The translations under genes and the position numbers were made by a program. This document shows positions 8,043 to 16,369 of a DNA stretch of 30,945 bases, piece by piece; within the stretch, counting starts at the first letter, position 1; each line of letters begins with the position of its first letter. Source of the stretch: Deltaproteobacteria bacterium (GTDB lineage: Bacteria; Desulfobacterota; Syntrophia; Syntrophales; UBA5619); assembly GCA_023487865.1 (NCBI GenBank), contig JAMDBG010000063.1:1-30945 (forward strand), read 5' to 3'. Under the pieces are notes generated by a model, which ran no database searches, was not told the origin of the DNA, and saw only the letters and a program-made list of their open reading frames with translations.

Positions 8043-9254
8043 CTACCTTATGTTTCTTGAGAAGAGGTGTTCCGTCGCGTCAACATTCATGTCCCAGGAG
8101 TAGTATTGTTCTGCAAAACTACGACAACGTCGAGAATCAAGATGCCATTGATCCGGTTGATTCCGATATTTTCTACAGGTATCAATTATCAACTGGGAAA
8201 TCGCGTCGGGGGAAGTATCCTGGAAGAGGAATCGACCATCGAACCGGCTCAGGATTTCCTGTGTGCCACCTACCGGCGTCCCGAGCACGGGGGTGCCGCA
8301 TGCAAGCGCCTCAAGCGTCACCAAACCAAAACCCTCTAATTCCAAAGTCGGCAGAATGAACACATCCGCCGACCGATAGTAATCGGGAAGAGCCTCCTCG
8401 GAGATGAATCCAGTAAAGTGGATGTGATGTTCAAGCCCCATTTCCCGGCTTAACTCAACGAGGCTTTCTTTTAGAGGACCGGTTCCTCCCAAGACGAGAT
8501 ATACATTCGGTATTTTTAACACAACGGCCTTGAAGGCTCGGATCAGGCGATCCAATCCCATTCTGGAGACGAGATTTCTCACTGAAAAGAGAATGAATTT
8601 ATCCGTGGGGATATTCAGTCGTCTTCTTATTTGCAGTCTGTCAACCGCTGGTGTGAATCGCTCCAGATCAACCCCGCCCGGAATGACAACCATATTGTCC
8701 GGTTCAAGTCCGTAAGCGCGTCTCAATTTTTCTATGGTAAATGCGCTCAATGTGATGATCATATTCGCTCTATCCAGAACTTTCTTCTCGATCAATCTCC
8801 GACCCTGAACATTCAGATGGTACTGCATACGTTCAAGGAGCGTCTGAGGTTTCGGATTCCGGGATATGTATTCTTCAGATGAAAGAGAGTGACAGGTGTA
8901 GATTTTATTAATGCTTCTACCCTTAGGTGATTGGATGACGCCGAGAGCGGAAAATGGCTGATGGAAGTTGATACGATCGAAAGGATGTTCTTGCTGCAGC
9001 TTCTCGAACAATTCCCGACTGTTTTGTTGAGTAGATCTCAGAAACGCCAGCGGATTTCTCAGGTCGACGCAGTATCGCCATTCAGCAACCTTTTGGATAA
9101 GTTCATGATCCGAATCGTGTTCTGGCAGTCTGCGCGTCAGGATATGGACGCTGTGTCCCTTCCGCGCCAGGCGCGTACTCTGTTCATAGAGGACCCGTTC
9201 AGCCCCTCCGATGACTTTTGAGATGGAAACATCCGAAACAAAGAGAATAATCAA
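8043..9254 (-). CDS. Glycosyltransferase family 4, C-terminus altered by IS256 insertion
   Basis: 403 residues. The N-terminus MIILFVSDVSISKVIGGAE and the C-terminal block with ELEGFGLVTLEALACGTPV (E-x7-E) mark a GT-B retaining glycosyltransferase, presumably adding a sugar to a lipid-linked repeat unit. The ATG at 9254 has AAGGA nine bases upstream. Its last codon and stop (AGG TAG) come from the right end of the IS256 element. Across the uninterrupted site the frame would end NIINEI-stop, so the insertion exchanged only about four terminal residues and the enzyme is probably still functional. It must originally have stood directly upstream of asnB. Confidence 0.9.
   Translation of the reverse strand: MIILFVSDVSISKVIGGAERVLYEQSTRLARKGHSVHILTRRLPEHDSDHELIQKVAEWRYCVDLRNPLAFLRSTQQNSRELFEKLQQEHPFDRINFHQPFSALGVIQSPKGRSINKIYTCHSLSSEEYISRNPKPQTLLERMQYHLNVQGRRLIEKKVLDRANMIITLSAFTIEKLRRAYGLEPDNMVVIPGGVDLERFTPAVDRLQIRRRLNIPTDKFILFSVRNLVSRMGLDRLIRAFKAVVLKIPNVYLVLGGTGPLKESLVELSREMGLEHHIHFTGFISEEALPDYYRSADVFILPTLELEGFGLVTLEALACGTPVLGTPVGGTQEILSRFDGRFLFQDTSPDAISQLIIDTCRKYRNQPDQWHLDSRRCRSFAEQYYSWDMNVDATEHLFSRNIR
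8048..8055. repeat. Right 8-bp target-site duplication of the IS256-family element
   Basis: TTATGTTT, identical to 5225-5232. It lies inside the last codons of the GT4 gene on the minus strand (its complement covers most of RNI). Confidence 0.85.
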
Positions 9255-9389
9255 ATTATATCCTTTTTTGACATGGGGTGATGACGGATTCGAGCGCCTT
9301 TATCCTAAATATTGTCAAAATTTTTCAATGTAATGGCAACTTGCCCGAAGCATAGACCGCTTCGCAAAGAAATTGAAGATATGTTACCT
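9255..9389. other. Spacer with a 24-base match to a downstream GT2 gene
   Basis: No complete gene. Bases 9349-9372 are identical to 12959-12982, the codons for FLCEAVYA near the C-terminus of the GT2 gene at 12881-13864. In the spacer the same frame is open for a short distance (FLCEAVYASGKLPLH, stop). It may be the worn tail of a lost paralogous gene or a recombination scar. Confidence 0.5.
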
Positions 9390-10352
9390 TCAATGTCCAG
9401 ATTGTGCACCTGCTCGCTTTTTCCGGTTGATTCTGTACCACAGGGAAACAATACCGACCTGCCAGGGCCATTCCGCAAGCGAGGCGCATAACAAAACTCT
9501 GGCCCTTCTTGCCTGTCCATTCATAAGCGCTACCTCAGCCAGGTTTCTATAAGCGTCAGCCTGAATCGGACGCCGATGTCTGGCTATTGCCTCCAGTTGC
9601 GCTGGATACATCTTTTTCAGTTTCCGGTTCAAATGTAAACGGGACAGGTAAACTATCGCTTTACTGCTACCCGTGCCGAGTGAACCCGGGTGTGCATATA
9701 TTTCACACAGGATCTCGTCCAAATAGCCGATATTAAAATGCGATGCAATTCGCACATAAAGATCGTAATCCTCTAACACCCGTAAGTTTTCGTCGAAACC
9801 ACCCACCGTTTCAATAACAGTTTTATCAAATAAAAAAACATTGGTTCCCAGCAAATAACCCTTGAGGGCGAAAAGAAACACATCACCCTGCACCCTTAAA
9901 TGCGCAAGAGTATTTTTCGGTTCATCCCCTCTGCGGATTTGAACTCCCCGCTCATTCATCCAGGCCCAGTTTGAGTAACACCACTTGTATTCCGGATAAG
10001 ATCTGAGAAAGGTAAGTTTTTTAGCGATATTGTCCTTACAATAACGGTCGTCGGCGTCTAAAAAGGCGATGTAATCACCTTTTGCTTCAACTATACCCCT
10101 GTTGCGAGCTGCGGACGCTCCGGTATTTTTCTGGTATATGACCTTAATCCGCGATCTGAAAGAAGCCAGAATTTCTGCAGTATTGTCAGTCGAACCATCG
10201 TCAACTACAATTACCTCGACATTATGATAGGTTTGAACAAGTGCACTCTCAATTGCCCTGCGCACATATTGACCATAATTAAAGGTGGGAATAATTACGC
10301 TGACCAGCGGCCATGTTTCTTCTCGGTTGGCCTCAGCGGATGAAGAAGACAT
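9390..10352 (-). CDS. Glycosyltransferase family 2
   Basis: 320 residues. VSVIIPTFN (17-25), DDGSTD (51-56), NTGASAARNRG and the DADD metal-binding motif (99-102) identify an inverting GT-A glycosyltransferase of family 2. The GGFDENL/EDYDLYVR acceptor-side block follows as usual. The C-terminal third (about 220-320) is helical and basic. The enzyme acts on the cytoplasmic membrane side; its donor is not known. The ATG at 10352 overlaps the end of the FkbM methyltransferase gene by 20 bases, so the two are co-translated in the same operon. Confidence 0.92.
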   Translation of the reverse strand: MSSSSAEANREETWPLVSVIIPTFNYGQYVRRAIESALVQTYHNVEVIVVDDGSTDNTAEILASFRSRIKVIYQKNTGASAARNRGIVEAKGDYIAFLDADDRYCKDNIAKKLTFLRSYPEYKWCYSNWAWMNERGVQIRRGDEPKNTLAHLRVQGDVFLFALKGYLLGTNVFLFDKTVIETVGGFDENLRVLEDYDLYVRIASHFNIGYLDEILCEIYAHPGSLGTGSSKAIVYLSRLHLNRKLKKMYPAQLEAIARHRRPIQADAYRNLAEVALMNGQARRARVLLCASLAEWPWQVGIVSLWYRINRKKRAGAQSGH

Positions 10353-11214
10353 TGCACAACTCTATCCTTTCATGATGGCTCAGCGGAACAAGCCGTCCGT
10401 TCATATTCGCTTTGAATCCTCGAAAGCGAAATCCCTCCATGTTACTGATGAGTTCATGAGGAGTGAGGCCAGCTTCCTTAAGACACACTCGGGAAATCTC
10501 CATCATTACCAGAAGGTCTTGGTTTAGGTTCAAAATGTTGCCTGCACCCTTGATTATTTCATTTTCATAGCCCTCCGCATCAATTTTAAGCACATTGACC
10601 CGCTTGATATTTTCTTTTTCACAGAAGTCATCCAATCGAACAATCCCCACACGGCAAGAAGTTTGCTCGCGAATTTCCCCACGTCCGGAAGAAAGCCGAA
10701 GTAATGAACCCTCCCCTGAGTTTCTCCCTTTGGCAGCATAAAACTCCGTCTCTCCGCTTAAATTGCCCACCGCTTTATTAATCAGGCTGATATTTTCGAA
10801 CTTATTCAGATCGACGTTTCTCTTAAGTCTTTTAAAAATAATTTCACCTGGCTCAAAAGAGTATACCCTGCCCGCCGGGCCCACCAAATTGGCTGCTAGC
10901 AGACTATACTGTCCGACGTTAGCACCGATGTCAAAAAAGACACCCCCAAAAGGGACCATTTTTCTTAGAGCTTTAACGTCCTCAATTTCATAATACTGGT
11001 AACTGTATATTGCTTGCTGAATGAAATCCGACAAATCCAGATCAAATATTAGTCCGTCACTGTTTCGAAAAGTGACATACCGGGGAGAGTGCCCGACCAC
11101 TCCAAGACGAAGATAGGTTTTAAGTAGATTGCCGGGGCAATTTCTTAGGTACCAGAGAATGGCATCATAAAACGGCCGATATTGTCCGACCCTGAATTCC
11201 CATAGGCTCTTCAA
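10333..11214 (-). CDS. FkbM family methyltransferase
   Basis: 293 residues. The SAM-binding motif FFDIGANVGQYS (about 93-104), followed by GRVYSFEP and the late block VNVLKIDAEGYE, is typical of FkbM-type methyltransferases, which O-methylate sugars or other hydroxyls in polysaccharide and natural-product pathways. The start is TTG at 11214, supported by AGGAGG about eleven bases upstream; no in-frame ATG lies nearby. It precedes and overlaps the GT2 gene at 9390-10352, so it may methylate a sugar added by one of the neighbouring transferases. The substrate is inferred only from context. Confidence 0.9.
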   Translation of the reverse strand: MKSLWEFRVGQYRPFYDAILWYLRNCPGNLLKTYLRLGVVGHSPRYVTFRNSDGLIFDLDLSDFIQQAIYSYQYYEIEDVKALRKMVPFGGVFFDIGANVGQYSLLAANLVGPAGRVYSFEPGEIIFKRLKRNVDLNKFENISLINKAVGNLSGETEFYAAKGRNSGEGSLLRLSSGRGEIREQTSCRVGIVRLDDFCEKENIKRVNVLKIDAEGYENEIIKGAGNILNLNQDLLVMMEISRVCLKEAGLTPHELISNMEGFRFRGFKANMNGRLVPLSHHERIELCNVFFIR

Positions 11215-11256
11215 CGCGATCTCGTCCTCCTCTTCATGTCAGCGGGGCAGCCGTGG

Positions 11257-12840
11257 TCATTTTTCCGCTCGATTCCTTGCAATCAACCACCGGAAAAAAG
11301 GGATGTAGCCTTTCAAAAACTGTAAGTCCCGCTGATCAAACAGGCGTGCAAAGCGCAGCGACATCAGATAGGCGGCGACATAGACGGTTACGGTGCTGAG
11401 GAGCACAACGATGGATGGCCACCTACCGCTCCCAGTGAACCATGAAGCCGAATATTTCATCCACAAGAATGCGGCGATTGCCGGAAGAACATTTGCCAGA
11501 CCGATTTTTAGGACCAGAAGAATATGAGCCGAAAGCGAACGGTTGAATTCACGACAGAATCTTATCAAAGCAAAGGAGCAGCTAAATGTTAGCGCGATGG
11601 TGGTGCCCATAAGGATTCCGCGATATCCCCAAAGAAAAACAAACGTGATGGACAGCGCCAGATTTAGAGCTATCTGTAGCAGGACCATCTGGGTCAGGCG
11701 ATTTACCCAACCGATCCCGATGCCCACATTAAACACCATCCCCACACTGATGACCCACCAATATCCGATACTTAACAGCACGACGGCAATATGAACATCT
11801 GGCGACACATATCCCAGCCAGGCTTGAATGATCAACGGTGCCGTGATCAGAGTTCCAATCAGCAGCGGGATAGTCAGAATGAACAGATATTTACTTCCGA
11901 GATCGTACAACAGCCAAAGCCGCTCCTCGTCTCTTGCGCCGTGGAGTTCAGAAACCGCCGGAAAAACGGGTGCCAACATAAAATAAGGAAAATCGCGCAT
12001 CAAACCTGCCACCTTGGATCCCAGGTCGTAGAACGTGACATACGGCATTGAAGAAAAGACACCCAGCAGAAGTTTGTCGGTCTGATAACTGATTAATTCC
12101 GTCAAGCGAAACACCTGAAAGCGCATGCCAAACCCCAACAAACCGGCCATTGCTTTGAGACTGAAATATTTTGTTCGGAAACGCATCGGCGGAAAGATCC
12201 TTTTAGACAGGACATAAAACAACATCAACTGCGCCACGTGGATGCCTGCCGCCACGAGAACGAGCCCCACCAAGCCTAAGCCGGATTTCAGAACGTAGTA
12301 CGACAGCAACATATTGGGAACAGATAAAATCATGAGAACCTTGCTGGCGATATCCATCCGCTGGAAGGCATTCAGGAAGCCGCGAAACAGTGAAATGTAA
12401 TTCAGCAGAAGAAAAATGATCAGCCCGGCTCTAAAGAAAAGAATCGACTCCCCCACCATCTTCGCGTCTATATTCAGCCAGCGAACTGCGATATCGATGA
12501 GCGGCCAAATTAATACAATGGCGGCAACCCCCATAAACGTATACAGAACAAAGACCGTCGTCATTAATGCATTAATGGCATCAACATCCGATACGGCTTT
12601 AAATTCGGCAACCCTTTTGACTATTATGGGACCCAGCCCGCAATCGAAGAGGGTCATGTACTGGACGGCAGACCAGAATATCGCCCAGATGCCGAACCGG
12701 CTGTCGCCCAGATATGAAATAAACAGCGGTGTGAGAAAAAGACCGACCGCTATGAACCATATCCGGCTGGCAGCATTAAAGAGAGAATTTGTAACGATAC
12801 GGCCTGAAAAAACAACTAGTTTCCCTTTTAATTGCCACAT
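11257..12840 (-). CDS. wzx: Wzx-like oligosaccharide flippase
   Basis: 527 residues with about 12-14 hydrophobic segments spread over the whole length and short charged loops, the layout of polysaccharide transporters of the MOP superfamily. The N-terminal region SLFNAASRIWFIAVGLFLTP and the loop with YLGDSRFGIW resemble Wzx/RfbX proteins. It would move undecaprenyl-diphosphate-linked repeat units across the inner membrane for Wzy-type polymerisation. It lies between the FkbM and GT2 genes on the same strand, with gaps of about 40 bases. The symbol is by role; sequence identity within this family is low, so the specific subfamily is not claimed. Confidence 0.85.
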   Translation of the reverse strand: MWQLKGKLVVFSGRIVTNSLFNAASRIWFIAVGLFLTPLFISYLGDSRFGIWAIFWSAVQYMTLFDCGLGPIIVKRVAEFKAVSDVDAINALMTTVFVLYTFMGVAAIVLIWPLIDIAVRWLNIDAKMVGESILFFRAGLIIFLLLNYISLFRGFLNAFQRMDIASKVLMILSVPNMLLSYYVLKSGLGLVGLVLVAAGIHVAQLMLFYVLSKRIFPPMRFRTKYFSLKAMAGLLGFGMRFQVFRLTELISYQTDKLLLGVFSSMPYVTFYDLGSKVAGLMRDFPYFMLAPVFPAVSELHGARDEERLWLLYDLGSKYLFILTIPLLIGTLITAPLIIQAWLGYVSPDVHIAVVLLSIGYWWVISVGMVFNVGIGIGWVNRLTQMVLLQIALNLALSITFVFLWGYRGILMGTTIALTFSCSFALIRFCREFNRSLSAHILLVLKIGLANVLPAIAAFLWMKYSASWFTGSGRWPSIVVLLSTVTVYVAAYLMSLRFARLFDQRDLQFLKGYIPFFRWLIARNRAEK

Positions 12841-12880
12841 GACATCCGAGATCTCATATGTTCTGAACGGGATCGTGCCT

Positions 12881-13864
12881 TCACTCTTGTGCAGGAGCCC
12901 TGCCGTTGCTCCGTCGAACAGAATATAACGAATACAAAACTTCGGTTATAAATCCTGCAGCATAGACCGCTTCGCAAAGAAAGAAGACGGTCTTCCCCGT
13001 AACTAGAGCCTTGAGAAGCCGCCCGGGGAAACGAAACACTCTGAAGATAAACGGGCGTCTGGCTTTGAACACACCGTGTTCCGCCGGGGTTTCGATCATC
13101 CACTGGGGATAGTGCCGATTCACGAAGGCCGCCTGCTGTCCGTTACGATAAAATTGTCGTAATAGCTTGTTCCAGCTTCCTGGCGGAAGGTGGTGGTATA
13201 TCACTCCGGGAATGAGGACCACCCTTTTCCCCAGCTTACGAAATTCTTGCCGGAGGTAGGGATCAAGTCCTCTGGGGATTAACTCGTTTTCACCACCAAC
13301 GGCCTTAAAATCAAGGGTGCGCATGATGAGGCATCCATGCTCCACCAAGTCGGAATCCGTGATCTGCATGACCGGGTCCCAACTGCGACGGGGAAGTTGC
13401 CGCATGACACGCTTGACAAACGGCGATGCCGAATAGGGGATGGTATTGTTGCCTCCTGCCATACCGATATCCAGATTGGCATCGATAACATTGATGAGTT
13501 TGCGAAAGGTTTCTTGATCCGGCAACGAAGAATCATCATCCAGCGTCAGGATATATTCCCCATGAGCCAGATCTGCCCCGACATTGATGCTGCGGCCCTG
13601 ACGACAATCACCTTTGACTACAATCAATTCATAGTCACGAAAGCTTTGCACATTGATCTGTTGTAGTAAATTCTGAAAATAGCCGCCACGGTCAGCATCT
13701 GCGGTAGGGATAATAACGGAAAGCCGGGCAACCGAATGGCCGCCAAGGTGCTTGTATACGCCTTCAGGAGCGTTTTCAGTGCGGTAACGAACATAGGAGC
13801 GTGCAATGTTATCAGTAGGCATCCAGCCCGCATTATGAAATTGCGTTATGAGATCGGACAGCAT
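12881..13864 (-). CDS. Glycosyltransferase family 2
   Basis: 327 residues from the ATG at 13864 (the frame is also open from TTG 13873 and GTG 13870). A GT-A fold is shown by RLSVIIPTADADRGGYFQ (about 47-64), GRSINVGADLAHGEYILTLDDDSS (aspartate cluster at 108-113) and a downstream HGCLIMRT block. The N-terminal 45 residues precede the catalytic domain. The C-terminus has a hydrophobic stretch, and its FLCEAVYA codons recur exactly in the spacer at 9349-9372. It starts 16 bases after the stop of the membrane glycosyltransferase gene, in the same operon. The transferred sugar is unknown. Confidence 0.88.
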   Translation of the reverse strand: MLSDLITQFHNAGWMPTDNIARSYVRYRTENAPEGVYKHLGGHSVARLSVIIPTADADRGGYFQNLLQQINVQSFRDYELIVVKGDCRQGRSINVGADLAHGEYILTLDDDSSLPDQETFRKLINVIDANLDIGMAGGNNTIPYSASPFVKRVMRQLPRRSWDPVMQITDSDLVEHGCLIMRTLDFKAVGGENELIPRGLDPYLRQEFRKLGKRVVLIPGVIYHHLPPGSWNKLLRQFYRNGQQAAFVNRHYPQWMIETPAEHGVFKARRPFIFRVFRFPGRLLKALVTGKTVFFLCEAVYAAGFITEVLYSLYSVRRSNGRAPAQE

Positions 13865-13880
13865 AATCACCAACGGATAT

Positions 13881-15233
13881 TTACAAAAGATGGGTTATTC
13901 TTTCCCAACTGAACATATGCTGCAAGTCAACATAACGAAAGAGAAGCCATATCAGTATGTTAAAAGCAAGAATACCTGTAAGCCATACACGTCTTGTGTA
14001 ATAAAGATAGTTAATGCCGGAAGCCGCAAAAAGAATAAAAATGACTTCAAGGGGAAGCCGATATCTTGGGATCCCTTGAAAGACGACAATAGTTACGAAG
14101 AAAGACAACATCGTCCAGAGCAGAAGGTGAACTCCAGGCGATTTCCACTTCGTAAAAGATAACCCACCGAGACTAAAAAGGAAGACACTGCCCCAAAATA
14201 CATTATATCTGGATCCAAGAGAGAACGGATACCAGTAACCATCCAACGGATAAAAAAACATGGCTGCTTTAAGAGCTGTCTGCTTCAATACTTTCCCCGG
14301 ATGATCGACGATGTATGTAAGGGTATGGTTGATAAGGAATCGATTTCTGGCATATTCATCAGTTATTGATCGGTATTCTTGCGGGAATTTGTTCGTGGCA
14401 CTGAAACCAAGACCACGATCAGGAAGAATATGAGAATCAAAAAGAGCGATTCCCCCGTTATTACTGATAGGAACGAAAGATTGAAAGACATCGTAATTAC
14501 GAACTGTCCAGGGAATAAAGGGGATCGAAAAAGCGATCAGAAACATGGATATGCGAGCAAGACGTTTGCTGAACAGAGAATTTTTGAATATCCAGATTAC
14601 GAAATATGGTAATGCAAAAAGAACTGTGGGTTTGGTCAGTACAGAAAGCGCGAGGGATACTCCGGCGAGAATCGCATTATAATGTTGTTCTCTGGATTTC
14701 AAAACGAAAAGAACGGTTATCGAAAAGAGGGCAATTAAGAGCGATTCGCTCATCAATTCATATGCAGGATATATGAGCAGCGGATAGGCCGCTGCGATGC
14801 ATGAAGCAAGGTAGGCTGTTTTCAAATCAAAAATGTTTTTCCCCAAGGAATAGAGAATGATGCAGGCCAATGCCAATAAAAAAGCATGAGCGACTTGAAC
14901 AATCCTTACATTGGTGCCCAGTAAATAGTAAATCCCCGCGAGAAAAACCGGATAAAGGGGGGGACGAAGCGCTGTGGGAGTTCCATCTTTCAAGGCATAG
15001 CCCTTCCCCTCGGCGATGGACTGTGCAATTTCACTATATTCGACAGCGTCGGCAGCAACAATAGGTGATGGAAATGAAAATATGGCAACCAACCGGACGA
15101 GGAATGCGCACAGGAATATCAGCAGTAGTATGGAATATGATGACTTCTTCCAAATCAGTTGGTCCTGATCTTGAGCTTTCATGGAATTCGATAAGTCTTT
15201 CTGGTTGATCAGTCTTCCTGAGGGATGTGTCAT
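13881..15233 (-). CDS. ArnT/PMT-like (GT39/GT83-type) membrane glycosyltransferase
   Basis: 450 residues from the ATG at 15233, chosen because it overlaps the stop of the upstream GT4 gene as ATGA; the frame is open further to 15305, and a later ATG exists at 15182. About ten membrane segments follow a short cytoplasmic N-terminus. The first periplasmic loop carries an acidic pair in VAADAVEYSEIAQSIAEGKGY, then TALRPPLYPVFLAGIYYLLG, which is the pattern of polyprenyl-phosphate-dependent GT-C enzymes of the PMT_2 type. Such enzymes transfer a sugar from a lipid carrier on the periplasmic side. The DNA here is clearly richer in A and T than the Wzc region. Confidence 0.82.
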   Translation of the reverse strand: MTHPSGRLINQKDLSNSMKAQDQDQLIWKKSSYSILLLIFLCAFLVRLVAIFSFPSPIVAADAVEYSEIAQSIAEGKGYALKDGTPTALRPPLYPVFLAGIYYLLGTNVRIVQVAHAFLLALACIILYSLGKNIFDLKTAYLASCIAAAYPLLIYPAYELMSESLLIALFSITVLFVLKSREQHYNAILAGVSLALSVLTKPTVLFALPYFVIWIFKNSLFSKRLARISMFLIAFSIPFIPWTVRNYDVFQSFVPISNNGGIALFDSHILPDRGLGFSATNKFPQEYRSITDEYARNRFLINHTLTYIVDHPGKVLKQTALKAAMFFYPLDGYWYPFSLGSRYNVFWGSVFLFSLGGLSFTKWKSPGVHLLLWTMLSFFVTIVVFQGIPRYRLPLEVIFILFAASGINYLYYTRRVWLTGILAFNILIWLLFRYVDLQHMFSWERITHLL

Positions 15234-16369
15234 GCTGCCGTGATTCCGCGTTTGAGAAGTAAATTCCGGTATAGCGATAAGTACCGTTCCACCAAATTCT
15301 CCCATCTGTATTGCTGAGAGTCTTTAAAATTGTTGTCACCCATCGCAGCGCGGATGCTACTGTTTTGCAAGAGATATACGATGCGATCTGCAAGTTGAAT
15401 GGAATCACGGGGAGAAACGAGGAGGCCGTTCCTACCTTCCTTTATAATATACGGGATTCCCTGTACATTTGTAGCTACCACGGGAAGCCTGCGATGCATA
15501 GCCTCCAGAAGAACGATCCCAAAAGGCTCTTCGAGACTGGGCAGAACGAAGATATCCGCTGACGACATATAGGTCATGATTTCTGTATGGGACTTTGGCC
15601 CAAGAAAATATACAATATCTGCAAGAGCTAGTTTATCCGCTCGCTCCTGAAGTGCCGCTCTTTGGTCTCCCTCCCCAATAAGGAGCAACCGCACATCCCG
15701 GAGTTCGCCTGATACGCTTTTCACTGCATCAATCAAATATATAAGTCCTTTTTGATTATTCAATCGTCCCACGAAGAGGATATTTTTTTTGTGGGAGAAC
15801 GGTGCTTCCATGCCGAATGATTCTGGCTTTAACCCTATAACGTCTTCTGCCTCTACCTCAAGACCGTGCGGCATTATGACGATATCGGAACGGCTGGAGA
15901 CATCATGCGCTTTCTGTTGCAAATCGGGTGAAACAGCCAGCACAGCATCAGCGTATTTCAATGCAAATCTAATTTCGGTTAATTTTTGGATAACAGACGA
16001 ATGGTACAGATCATAGCCCTGTATATAAGTGATGCTGGGCTTCTTAATAAGCTTGCCGATCAGAGCGGCATGCATTCCACAGGAAATCGCCTGCCCCTGG
16101 ATGATATCCGGATTTATATTTAAGGCTACCCTGTGAAGCCACAAGAATCTCTGCAACATCCTGGTCAGTTTCATATTCACCGGCTCGAAGCGATGCACGT
16201 ACACGCCGTTTATTCTTTCTACTGACATTGTCTCTTTCTTTTTCATCGTAACGGCAACATGTACCTCATGACCATGACGATTAAGATGCTGTGACAGATA
16301 GAAAGTCGACATGGCCGTACCCGCGACGAAATCAGGAGGCAACTCGTTGACAATGATGAGAATTTTCAT
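15230..16369 (-). CDS. Glycosyltransferase family 4
   Basis: 379 residues. MKILIIVNELPPDFVAGTA at the start, ILFVGRLNNQKGLIYLIDAV in the middle and EEPFGIVLLEAMHRRLPVV (E-x7-E) near the end define a GT-B family 4 enzyme. It presumably extends the lipid-linked repeat unit in the cytoplasm. It overlaps both neighbours by four bases (ATGA at 16366-16369 with the GT9 gene and at 15230-15233 with the membrane glycosyltransferase), the strongest sign of an operon in this part. No lesions are seen. Confidence 0.93.
   Translation of the reverse strand: MKILIIVNELPPDFVAGTAMSTFYLSQHLNRHGHEVHVAVTMKKKETMSVERINGVYVHRFEPVNMKLTRMLQRFLWLHRVALNINPDIIQGQAISCGMHAALIGKLIKKPSITYIQGYDLYHSSVIQKLTEIRFALKYADAVLAVSPDLQQKAHDVSSRSDIVIMPHGLEVEAEDVIGLKPESFGMEAPFSHKKNILFVGRLNNQKGLIYLIDAVKSVSGELRDVRLLLIGEGDQRAALQERADKLALADIVYFLGPKSHTEIMTYMSSADIFVLPSLEEPFGIVLLEAMHRRLPVVATNVQGIPYIIKEGRNGLLVSPRDSIQLADRIVYLLQNSSIRAAMGDNNFKDSQQYRWENLVERYLSLYRNLLLKRGITAA

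Larger units (their letters stand above)
5233..8047 (+). mobile_element. IS256-family insertion sequence interrupted by an IS5-family element
   Basis: The ends 5233-5260 and 8020-8047 are 28-base imperfect inverted repeats (20 of 28 match by eye; the inner 12 bases, TTTCGCTTTTTT, are exact). They are flanked by the 8-bp duplication TTATGTTT. The element carries one transposase gene in two pieces (5338-6376 and 7815-7996). Subtracting the nested IS5 element and one copy of its duplication leaves about 1.38 kb, a normal IS256-family size. It lies opposite to the host operon and replaces the last codons of the GT4 gene ending at 8043. It is presumably no longer autonomous, because its transposase is split next to the conserved glutamate region. 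Confidence 0.9.
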
